Positions 20,865 through 32,028 of a stretch of 41,389 bases of DNA are shown here, in pieces (the stretch's first letter is position 1; the number at the start of each line of letters is the position of its first letter). The DNA lies in NCBI GenBank assembly GCA_037176905.1, contig JBBBWG010032730.1, positions 1 through 41,389 of the forward strand. The letters run 5' to 3'. The position numbers were made by a program, and so were the translations under genes. The notes beneath the pieces are model-generated. The model was not told the origin of the DNA. It saw nothing but the letters and a program-made list of their open reading frames with translations, and did no database searches. The stretch comes from Azolla pinnata. Lineage: Eukaryota > Streptophyta > Polypodiopsida > Salviniales > Salviniaceae.

Positions 20865-23800
20865 CTACGCTTGTTCCATCTCCACATCATCCATGTTGCC
20901 GCTCAGTGCACTCGTCGAGCTCTTCTCGGCTTCCGATGACTGCTTACTAGCAGCCTTTTCGCTTCTTTCTTCCGGAATCGAAACTGCTGCTTCTCCATTT
21001 GCTTTCAAACCTGGAGGTGCAACGGTAGTATTAGAAGCTCTCACATATGACAGAGAACGAGGCGGGCGTGTGGGCACTGGAAATCCAGACGATGAAGGTA
21101 CTGCCACTGGCGGCGGTAGTACTACGGCAGCATCTCTCCTCCATTGCAGGCTTGGAAAGCTGCCATAAGGCCGAACAGCTGGCATCGCAGGGAATCTTCT
21201 CGGCATCAGGTAAGGCGAGCCCCGTATGAACCTGCCCCTAAGAGGAAGCCGTAGAGCTCGTGGTATCGGTCGCCGCATCAGGGCTGAATGCATAAGAGGA
21301 CTCATCTCTTGCATCGCTTGTATGGCCGCATCTTTCCTAACCACCTGCACACGATCGGGTCGATTAACGCTTAGATGCAAATTACTTCAGCATACCCAAG
21401 GCTTACACAAGGTATGCTAAGAATTTAGAAAGTACTCTGCCTTTCCTTTTTTTTTAATTCTTAGAATATGTATTCTAAAGATAAAATATGTTGAAAATAT
21501 GAAGAATATATGTTAAATACTTCTTGTGTTAGTTTGATAAATTCCTGTAATTACGGAATTGTGCTAAAAACTTTGCTCAGTGAAGAAATCACTCATCTTA
21601 GTTCCTATTTTGAGAACAAATTTCTATTTCTACTTTACTTCTGACTTTTCGCACCACAAGCACTTGTTAAAATTCACAGAGCACATTGAGCCTTTTGAAA
21701 TTACAGTTCTGAAACATATTTTATGCATAAAATATGCATTTTTTAACAACTATGGTTGATATCGTTTACATTCTAAGGAAAAAAACGGTCTTATCTTTAC
21801 GATTTGATAGGAAGGCAAAAGTAGCTGACCTTCAGTGGCCTTGAAAAGAAAGGAGACTCGTTTAAGGCCAAGGCTCTATCAGCTGCATCCTTGCTCTTGA
21901 ACTCGATGTATGCAGATCTGCCAAGAAAACCGCAAAAAAAAAATTTAAAAACCATAAACATGCAATTTGTGATAATAATTGCTTTATAGAAAAGTTGAAG
22001 GTGTTTGGAGCCATAGATTGAATAAAAAATTACCCTTTCGGTTGACCTGTTGCTCCATCTGTTAGCATAACCACTCTTCCCATATCACCACAAGATGCAA
22101 AATGGGCTGTTAATGATTCCTTTGAGGCAGCAAAATGTATCTGCATACAAAAGTGGGAATTTAGATCTTTGTATCTGATGATGATAAAAAGAGGACAATT
22201 TATATCATACATACATTTGTTATGAAAATTGTCCGTGACTCTGCATCATCAGGCTTTCTTGCTTGTTTTGAACCTGAGCAAGTAAAGAAGGAATTGTTTA
22301 CAGAAACAAAATATTTTTGAGCAAGAAGATGTAGATAATTATAGCAGAAGAGTTCATGATCAGAATATTGTTGCTACAGCAGTTGATATCTAAACATATG
22401 CAGTCCCCCTTGTAGATTGTACAGCTCATTTACCAATCAAAAATCAAACCAACTCTTTGTGTGAGAAAAGACGGGGCACATTTTCTCATAAATAGGAAGA
22501 AAAGAAATAGGACTAATTCTTCTTGTATGGAGATGCTCGTTTGAGAACAGATCAACGTAAGGGTTACACCCAAAAAGATTATAAGAAGATGGAGATGTTA
22601 ACTGTTGAAGTAACGTCCCTCCTCTTTTGGAGTTCTCACCTAATATTAAAAGCTCTTTTAGGAGGCTACTTAAAAAATGAATTGCAACAAGGGTTTGAAA
22701 AGAAAAAAGCAGAAGTGTGTGCTCTGGTACAAAAAATAATTCAAATTTAGAGATTAAAGACAATCTGGAAAAGCATTCAAAAGAAGAATTATCATCAAAT
22801 TATGTTGAACTAGTAACTTTGAGTAAAGCTATTAACGTAAAAATCCAAGCTGCACGGAGATGCATATGATGCTCGTTGGCTCCTTGACTGTACCATAAGG
22901 TTTTGAATCATCCGGTTGATGGATATGAAAACATCTACCAGATAGGTACTCAAGGGTGAAAAAATAATCTAGATGAAAATCACACAGCAGCCCATGTACC
23001 ACATTGGAAAGATAAAATGATACGAGTTCTTTGTTGCAAGAAAGGATGTAAATTAGGCAGCTTACAGAGATGGTCAGGTGTTATTACAGAAAAGAGATTC
23101 ACATGATGTGGTATATGGCCTAGGAGATCTAATGTATGACTATGGAATAGCAAAATGGTTCTCGAAGGACTGATATCAAGTATTTAGAGGACACCTTCAA
23201 GAACACAATATTGCCATGCATATAAGACCCACCGATAAGCTGGTCGTAAACTCCCAATATTCTGGGAAATAGATGTGAGTCAGTATGCTACCATAACCAC
23301 ACAGGCTTAAAAGCACCAAAGGCTCTGGGAGACTGGTTGTGATGTACAAAGAAGAGCTTTATGGTAGAGTGTGCATGGTGCAAAATGATGTAGAAGCATT
23401 TTACATGTGGATTCGAATCCAAAGAGAGGAGAGTAAAGAGCTCTATATTATAAAAGTTCCCACTACATGATGATATCCTACGATTCTCTAATATGGAGCA
23501 AAATACTTTTAGGGGCAAAAAACTCTATTTGACATAAGTTAGAGACCATATACACAAAAGCAAGCCAGTCTCTCGTGGGGAAGAAGAAAAGATCGTATTC
23601 AATGTAACGAAGGTATATCGGTTGCTCCTTGGAAAAGAAAGTAAAGAAGCATGGAAAATGTTACTTGAGAAGCAATCTAGCATACGGTCGAATTCACCTA
23701 GAACTTGACATTAATATGTAAAGCTACTCCGACATTCTCCCCTCCCTCAGACACATAGATCCATGCTTTTCTCCCAAGAAAAGGTGAGAGTGCCACTGAT

Positions 23801-26800
23801 AGGTTTTAATTTGGAAGGGTTCAAAATCATGCTAGGTTAGTATGTGATGGAATTAATTATGCATGCGACACCTTGGTCCCCTCCTTGTAGCATCCTTAAT
23901 AAAGCGTATGTGAAGGGTTCCCTCGCAGGTTGACAGAACATAAATAATATCCAAGATTCAAGAACGGGGGTCCCATGATAGCTAGCAATCATAGGACTAT
24001 CATGATTGGCCATTACTTGGCTAAACTCTACGGTTTGGTCCTCGAGTCAAAACTGAGGGTATGGATTGAGAGAAATTATTGCTGCTCAGGCAGATAGGCA
24101 GGTTTCCAGAAGGGGTTCACAACTTTAAATCACATATCAATCCTCAAAGACCTTATTGAGGATCGAAGAAATCATAAAGGCGAATCTATTGCAAATTTTT
24201 TATTTTCATAAAGCCTATGACAGTGTACATTACGCTGGCAACACCCAGAGGCCCTTCCAGTCAGAAGCATCATCAGGAAACGTCAGCACTCTTACCGGGC
24301 TGTTGGAGGCAGGGCCAGCAGGATTGGAGTAGAGAACAAGGATGTCCTCTATCAATTCTGTTCAGATTTTACATAAATGATATATCTAACTACGTAGAGG
24401 GATCGGGAAACTCAAGAATATGCCTAGTAAGGATACAAATACCAAATACTAAATGGCAACAATATTGTGGTGATTTCTGACGCCCTGAAGGGACTTCAAA
24501 GACACCTAAATGCTCAGAAGTTATTTTGTATAGATAAAAATCTGAGTCAATCTTAATAAGGCCAATGCGATGGTATTAAACACCATTCAAAGCATCAGAA
24601 CTGGAATTCTCCTTGGGAGATGAAAAGTCAGCATACACAAGATCCTACACACACGTAAGACTAATATTGACAAGGTCAGGCCGCTCCTTACTTGAGGTTG
24701 CATGACTTGATGGCTTCCTGTGGATATACAGCCATTGGTGCCCTCAACAATGATCTAGTTCCAGAAACCATGAACTAAGTAAGTTGTCGCTGCTCGATAC
24801 ACTCATAATAAAAACTCTTTTATATAGAGTAGAAATTTGATGACCTAGCTTTATAGGGCACATAACTGGACAGATTTCAGGAGTTTTAGACTCAATGATT
24901 GACAACATGACAAGGAGTAAGCATTGGTGCCCCATGATACAATGCCTGCAGATGGGAGCACCTCAATAGTAACGAGGCATTACTTTGACCAATGATTAGC
25001 ACCCAACATTTGTGGGGACTCATTAAGTAAAGGTACTCATGACTGCCACTTGTCATCAAAATAGCTTGTTGAACATGGAGATACTCATTACTGGACTGCT
25101 GAAATGCAAGAAAAACATGGACAAGCTTGGACTGCTTGCCACTAAACGTGAAAAGAATAGACTCTTAAGCCAATGTCATCCAATTGGATAACAGGACATT
25201 GTACCAGCACACATCTCTTGCAAGAAGAGGGCACAACATGAGGCCCACTTTCCTCACGTAGCATAATTGATTACTATCAGGCCTTCTTACATGGATACAC
25301 ATCTATATCATATGAATTTTTTGGGCTTGACAGGTTTGTTGAAGAAACTTGTGTCTATAACAATTAGGCACCTGGTTTGCCCAGGAAACTCATGAAAAGC
25401 TTGGAAAAACACTTTCGGCACCAGCCTTCGATCACAAAAATAGTGTCAATTTCTAATACATACTTCCCTTTAACGGAGTTCACTCTTGCGCACTAGCTCG
25501 TGCTGGAGGATTCAGTGTCTATCCTATTGTGAGGAAAAAGGGCACGAACAGATGTCAACCATTCTCAACCTTGCTAATAAAGCGATTAATCACTTCAGTA
25601 AATTTGGTTTTTCAGCTTACCCAACAATCTCTCTTACTTAATGCAAGTCGAGAATCTTAGCTTGACACTTAATTTCAGCACATACCCAGTTAAACCTACT
25701 AAAACAACAAGAACAAAAAATCATCATGGAAAACCACGAAGCATATATAACTTCTGTCCATGTCTTGCATCTGTGGCTTAATAGCTACTGTTTAACAAGG
25801 TAAATTCTAATTTATCTAATCACATTAAACGATGTATGCTACTTTACACTGCGTAGACTTTGAATATGACAAGGCCTGTATTAGTTTACCTTTCTATAAA
25901 TTCTATATGTGGAGCAATTCACATAACCGATGTACACAATAGCTTACCTGATGGCAGAGTTGATGCAGCTATTTTCTGGGTCTCTTTTGTCATCTCTGTT
26001 TGCTTGCCACCTCTGTTAGTTACTTCTAGCTGCATCCCATGAGCTTGTTTCTTTTGTCATGGTATATGTAAACGATAGTAAAGAATAAAAAGTTATAATC
26101 ATTCATTGGTTTCATTCATTCACCAGAACCCAAGTTACAAAAATCATGTAGAGATGAGAAGTACCAGATCATTAGCATTCTCCTCTTCCGAAATCGCAGT
26201 GCTTGCATTAGCAACAGAAAATCTCTCCATCTGTTCTTGTGGTTGGCCTGGGATTGAGGCAGAAGAGATCTGCTCATTGCTTCGTATTTCATTTATCTTT
26301 TCATAGCTTCCATGCTTCCAAGTATTAACATTTACAGATATATTGACAATCTTCTGAGAAGAGTTGGGCAATGCAGAAGACAAGCCTGATTCTTTCTGTT
26401 TATGTGCTTCCTTTGTGCTTCCTTCTGTACTCCTGTACTCCACTGTTACAGACTCTTCTCGGCTTTGTTTCCATCTATCACTGGCTTTTACGTGTTCCCC
26501 TTTCCTGCCACTGTAATCATTGGGAAAACTTTCCTCACTCCTATCAGCATCATATTTCCATTCTTTTCTCCTTCCTTCATACATATTCTGGCTAGACGCT
26601 GATTGATCTACATGCTCATGAAAGACAGAATCTGAAAGTACAGCATTTCCTATGGACCCTTCACTGATGGCATCAGGTATCTCTAGCCTCTGTTTATTTA
26701 TATCATGGTCATTAATAGACCTGGTTTCTATAGCATCATTGCCTTCATAGACATAAGTTGAATTTTCTGCGGTCTTATGCTCCATTTCAATTGTTTTCTT

Positions 26801-28693
26801 CCCTAACCTTTCCCATATATTGCCTCCATGTCTCACTCTTGATTTAGATGCATCCTCTGCAGCAGCAGCTGCAGCTCTCATTGCCATCATTATCGCTGGC
26901 ATCGCCCTCTTACTTGGCCTAGGAATTGGTCTATCTTGGTCTTCTGCAACTTGCTTTACAGTAGTAATCTCGGAATCTTCTGTAACAATAACCACGAATT
27001 GACCACTTTACCAAATAAAACCAACATAGTGTACGCAATAATATCATCAATCAATCAAAAGTTCTCGAAACATTTCAAGTACATCATGAGCTTGAATCTC
27101 ACCTATAGCAGTTGAGGCAGTTGGCTCTCTGTGTTCTATGGAAGACTCCTCTCTTAGGGTACTTCCTGACATTGATGTGCTTTTATCTCGAATTGTTCGT
27201 TTCATGCTGTTCATAATTGGCTTTGTATGACCAGTATTTGGTGCAACTGCCTCCCTAACAGCTGATTGCAGTAGTCGACGTGTTGCATTGATACGTGAGG
27301 GAGACGAAAACCTCTGCAAAAAAGCTGAAACCTGTGAAAAATAACATCCAAATAGGAACACAAAAACCTATGTGTATGTCTAGGGTTTAGGGTTCACAAA
27401 GAAAACTAATGGGCAAAACCTTCTGCTTTTCAGGAATCGATCTTTCAGCCTGAGCCCATGAATCCGGAGACCGTGATCGTTTTGCTGAATGAGTACGTCC
27501 TTGGCTAAAACCACTTGACCCATCTCGAGTAGTCAATACTGCATTTCTGCCCATTTCCTTTTTCATTTCTGCTTCTGCATTATCCTTCCTCAAGTTGATC
27601 AATCTTCCACCTTCAGTTGCCATTTGTTCAGGGCTCTTCTCTTTCACCTTCAAAAGAGTAAATAGCAATCACAAAACCTCCAGCGCAACATTTCATAACC
27701 AGATCAGACAAGACCAATCTTACCAGAGGCATGTTGATGGGCACGGCTTTTTCAGTCTCTTTCTTGCATTCAGTTTCTCCAAGTTGGTTAGTATTGGCCA
27801 TGTCCGAATTTGGAGAACAGACATTTGCATCTGAAGTATACAAATGCATATTCGAACCCAAGTGGTCCCATAGCCTAAAGCATTAGGTAGTGTAAAACAA
27901 CAGTGTTCAGACAAGTGATCAAGGACTAAGAAAGAAAGAAAGAAAAGAGAAGAAAAGAAACTTAAACATACCAAGTTACAAAAGCTTCACTTTGATCGCC
28001 CAAGAAAGCCTTCAGATCATTAATGGCTTGCTTCCGATGTTTACCATGACCAACAAGGACTACCACATACTCCTGCAGCAAGCACCATCTGATATAAAAA
28101 GCTGTAAAGCTATCCCTTTCTTTCGGATAATACTATAGCCAACTACTGTAATGAGTCAAATAAAACCATGTCACAAAGATATGGAATCTTACAAATTATG
28201 ATCATTAGTTAATATGTCAGGCATAATGGTGTTCTTAATGAAAGGATCCTCTGAGATACTCACAGTACTTCCTTAGAAAATGGTATTATCTACGTAGTAT
28301 TTCCTTGCAAACTGTACTTAAAGAGCATATCAATACAAATAAATTTTACTGAGGAAAACCCATTTAAGCAGTACAAGGAGTCAATGACCGGGAGTGTAAG
28401 TGTAGGTTGTGTAATTTACGAACACAATATGACAAGTTGGGTACACATCTACGATCAATGAAAGGATTTCTACAGAAAACACCTGGATACTTGTGTCCAT
28501 AGAAACCTTTCCGCTATATTTTAACACTGAGAAATGATGCATGCTACAGGGATTTGCATCTTTTCATAATGCATGAAAACTTCTGAAGCACTCAACAACA
28601 GTACTATGAACGAGTACATGAAGAAGTTACGAACATGGACAAATTAACACCAATTCACAAAGCAATCTATCGATCTGTGGATCAGTCAAATTA

Positions 28694-28741
<48 letters not shown>

Positions 28742-28942
28742 TCTCATTCTTCTCTCTCTCTCTCACACACGAACAAAACTAACACACTGACTGACTAATT
28801 CGCTCACCGCAAGAACATCATCAGTGTAGCTCCCCATGAATTCAGAGAGCTTCTCCATGATCGCGGTGCGGAGCGAGGCGGCACCATTACCTCCGACGTC
28901 GAGCGAGAAGGTGAGGCTACCGGCGTCAAGCGGAGAAGCCAT
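20865..28942 (-). CDS. RRM protein with N-terminal PWI/Nab2-like domain
   Basis: Nuclear RNA-binding protein of the family of Arabidopsis At3g12640. Exons (minus): 28942-28808, 28072-27972, 27874-27724, 27647-27420, 27331-27103, 26979-26165, 26029-25948, 22273-22215, 22140-22034, 21917-21830, 21344-20865; phases agree throughout, 824 aa. The N-terminus (about 1-90, ending TWLWDHLGS) resembles the helical PWI-like domain of Nab2/ZC3H14 poly(A)-binding proteins. A long, low-complexity, charged middle (about 130-580) has an Ala-rich helix (MRAAAAAAEDASKSRVR) and GNIWERLGKK. One RRM lies at about 594-668, with RNP2 IFITNI and RNP1 GSAYIEFK. The tail is Pro/Arg-rich with RGRFIRGSPY and an acidic end. 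The 3.7-kb intron 7 carries a dead LINE. A role in mRNA processing or poly(A) control is inferred from domains only. Confidence 0.87.
23250..25560 (+). pseudogene. decayed LINE in RRM-gene intron 7
   Basis: Antisense to the host gene. Broken reading frames hold, in order, an endonuclease-region trace YMWIRIQREESKELYI (near 23395-23445), RT finger NYRTIMIGHYLAKLYG (near 23985-24035), a block ending FTTLNHISILKDLIEDRR (near 24115-24170), RT palm QGCPLSILFRFYINDIS (24340-24390), VVISDALKGLQRHLNA where the YADD motif should precede (24465-24513), and SLLDTLIIKTLLYRVEI in the thumb/connection (24787-24837). Many stops and frameshifts occur and the YADD catalytic aspartates are gone, so it is inactive. 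Ends are approximate, and no target duplication was found. Confidence 0.8.
28694..28770. repeat. CT microsatellite in RRM-gene intron 1
   Basis: (CT)n broken by TTCTC and ATTCTT, ending in CACACAC. It lies about 40 bp past the 5' donor of intron 1 in the gene's sense (GA on the gene strand). Confidence 0.9.
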
Positions 28943-29478
28943 GGCCAGTCCCCTATCGTCTCTCAGAGCGACTCTGTGGCAATGATCCTGTGCCTTGACC
29001 CCGAAGTACCCTGGACCTGCACCTGTAGCTGTGCCTGAGCTCGGCTGTTTACCTCGACCTCTTCTTCTTCTTCTTCTTGTCTACCCAGTCGATGGGTGCC
29101 GTGTCCATCTACAAGGGTGCAAAAGCTTCGGCCCTTTTGCTCTCTGCAAAGGGTTCTGTGAACAGAGCCCGTGAAGCTCCGCCTCGCTGGTTGGAAAGGG
29201 GAGAAGGAAGGGTTGCAGGCGATGGAGAAGATCACGATGGAGAACAGAGACAGAGACTCTCTCTCTCTCTCTCTCTCTCTCTCTGCTCTCGTTCTCGCTC
29301 GCAGCTCTCTGTTTTCTTGATTCGAAGCCTTTCTCTGTCGCTGTGTGTAGTTTTTGGTATTTCTGCGGACTGCCCTTCCGTAGTTTTCTTTTATTTCCAG
29401 AATGCCCCTCGGGAAGAACAGTATATACTCGTATAGATCTTCTTTATATGTATAGATATATATATATATATATATACA
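28943..29478. promoter_or_regulatory. RRM-gene 5' leader/promoter region
   Basis: Region directly upstream of the RRM-gene start codon. Contains CTTCTT repeats (29060-29078), a (CT)n run (29257-29285; GA on the gene strand) and a TA run (29455-29476). No defined promoter element can be fixed. Frames in both directions across it are low-complexity. Confidence 0.45.
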
Positions 29479-30312
29479 GGGAGAATTGCCTGAAAACGCT
29501 CGCCAATATTGTACATCACATTTTGACGCCTTGCGGAAAAATGCAAATTCACAGATCGGCTCCCGTTCTCGTCTTCCACTGGAAATTAACACCCGACCGA
29601 TCGTGTTCGTGTGAACGTCGATTGATTTTTACTCCTATTGATCACTTCCCGCTCGTCGATCCTGATCGATTCCTGCTCGTCGATCCTGATCGATTCCCTT
29701 CCTGTATTCGATTAGCAAAAGGTTGGCAATTTTAGAATCTGATTCATTTGATTAATTCGTTAATCAGTTATTGAATACAAAAAAATATTAATCACAGATT
29801 AACGCCCATTCTCATCTTCCACTGAATATTAACACCCAATTAATTCCGTTAGAATAACATTAATTGATTTTACTCTTGATCGATTCTCTTACTGTATTCG
29901 ATTAATAGAAAGTTGGTAATTTTAGAATCTAATTCATTTGATTAATACAGTAGTCAAATTATTTCCTACGAAAGAAATAAAAACAAATTAATGCCTATTC
30001 TCATATTCCACTAAAAATTAGGACCCAATTATTTCCGTTCGTACAATGTTAATTGATGTTACTCTTGATCGCTTCCCACGAGTTGATCCTAATTGATTCC
30101 CTTAATGTATTTGATTAACAAAAAGTTGGTAGTTTTAGAATCTATTTGATTTGATTAATACGTTAATCAATTATTTGAGCGTTACTTGGTTAATTAATTC
30201 GATGCTAATTGAACTCACACTCAATCAGTTTGATCTTAATCAACTAATCAAGCAATAATTCTTAAAACCAAGCGCTAATTTATAATGTTTAGTTTTAATA
30301 GGCGTCAGCATG
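29479..30312. mobile_element. MITE family copy 4, internally amplified
   Basis: Starts GGGAGAATTGCC, as copy 1 starts GGGAGAATTACC, and continues with CACATTTTGACGCCTTGCGG. The copy 1 core (CTTCCACT, AATTAACACCC, GATCGATTCCCTT, TTTTAGAATCT) is present three times in tandem, with units beginning near 29533, 29781 and 29971, which lengthens the element to about 830 bp. The right end stops after TTTAATAGGCGTCA without the terminal GGGAAAATT inverse, so it is truncated. Confidence 0.75.
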
Positions 30313-31800
30313 CCACTTTTCTCAGGGTCCACATATTAGCGTGGGATGGCGTAATGTAGCGGATTTAGTCAGAGATGGGCTTCACAACATCCACTTAATC
30401 ACACTTCTAATGGTGGCAATGATCAAGTTGATTGCTAAACATGGTGAAGTCATCGAGTACTTTGTGATGGTCCTCTAAAGAGGAGTTGGAACAGACCCAC
30501 TAGGAGTTCATTTTATCTTGATCTTCTAGGGACTATCTAGATCTAGTTGTAGCTGCTAATCTGTCGAGAAATTTCTTGGATATTGCCAAATGTTAGCATG
30601 ACATAAGATTATAACAAATAAGCGCACCGGAATGGTTAATTGAGAAACAATAAGAGAAGCTTACGAACTTGAATAGAGGTGAAATTGACATTGAGTTGGA
30701 GGCTACTTGACATAGTTCAAGATGTACAATAAATAATACTAGAAGAGAACTGGGCTCCATTCAGCGAAACCCAATCAAGGAGGTAAGTTTGGAAGTAACA
30801 TTTCTTGTTCTAGCCGATTCACACATTAAGAAGATATGTCATTTGATATGATCGAATCTTCCAAGACCAGTTACATTACGATTGAGTCTCTTCCAGATTC
30901 GAGAACTTCTGTCAATAACCTTTCATGACTATGATATCTAGGCTTACGAGGAAGATCCTTGTGGTGATAATTTTATCTTTATCTTTGACTTAAAGTTGAA
31001 GTGTGGAGTGATGGAGGAATTCCTCACGCGTACTCATCCATACGATCCACGCATTTGCGAATCCAGGCTCCGTTGTCTATTTGCTTACTGCCCGACATAT
31101 CTCGTGCTGATGATCCGTATTACTTTGTTTGATCAATCGATCTAGATAGTTACCTGACAGTTGATTTGCTAGCCACTCTACTTAATGGTAGTAATGCTAG
31201 CAGTGACAATGATCCGTGGTTGTCGGTCGATGATGGATCGATCCGATTATCACCGTACTTTTCTCAAAGTCCCTACCGAACAAATCCATCAAAGATGAAC
31301 TCGATAACTTGCATGATCCAAACCCAAAAGGCGAGTTTATGGAAGCTTTTCCAAGGACTTGAACATAAGACCCCTAATCTCAAGACAACGCGTCCACATG
31401 ACGGTTGTGCCCAATTGCACAAATTGATCATTCAGTTGAGTGACGACGAATGCCCTAGAGTTAATTAATCAGCTGATTAACTGACTCGATTAATGCGTGC
31501 ATGCATCATGTGAATGTCTTGGTAGCACCACAAACACACACATAGATTGACAACATGATCAGCCTTGAACCGGTGTTGGATCAGGCCAATTCCGGCACTA
31601 GACCAATGTTGGCGCAAAGTTGACAAAAACAGTAGAGATGCGAAACGAGAAATACGTGTACGGACAGACGCCGGGCATGGAATGCGAAATACGTAAGAAA
31701 AACACGCGTAGAGAGAACACCACTAGATTCTTTTGGGTTCGAGCCAAAGGTCTTTGCTAAAAATACGTAGCTAAATTAAAACAAACAGTATAACATGTAT
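30313..31800. other. intergenic, nothing recognised
   Basis: Between the MITE and the NDUFS7 promoter. Open frames are short and match nothing I know. The composition is balanced, so it may be an old unclassified repeat. Confidence 0.4.
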
Positions 31801-31808
31801 TTCTATGT

Positions 31809-31885
31809 AACGTATGTATGTATGGATGTGCGTATGTATACGTGTACACGTTAATATACGAATACGTGTTCCGTATACGTACACG
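31809..31885. promoter_or_regulatory. ACGT-core cluster upstream of NDUFS7
   Basis: About seven ACGT/TACGTA cores in 77 bp (AACGTATG, TACGTGTACACGTT, TACGTGTT, TATACGTACACG) located 145-220 bp before the start codon. ACGT cores are binding sites for plant bZIP and bHLH factors. Function is inferred, not shown. Confidence 0.4.
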
Positions 31886-31910
31886 ATTCGTAGGCGGTGC
31901 GCCTCCTTCG

Positions 31911-31955
31911 TCTTCGTCTTCTTCTTCTTCTTCTTCTTCTTCATCTTCTTCATTT
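31911..31955. repeat. CTT microsatellite in NDUFS7 leader
   Basis: (TTC)n stretch about 75-115 bp before the NDUFS7 start codon, probably in the 5' leader. A GATCGATCGATCGAGCGATC palindrome run follows at 31992-32011. Confidence 0.8.
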
Positions 31956-32028
31956 CCTCGCTCTGCTCTCTGCGCTCTGCTCTCTGCTCCCGATCGATCG
32001 ATCGAGCGATCTTCCTTCCCTTGCTTCC

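Noticed and set aside
28963..29592. 209-codon minus-strand frame upstream of the RRM gene
   Set aside because: Contains Tyr-Ile and Arg-Glu repeats from TA and CT microsatellites and runs into the MITE; no homology seen.
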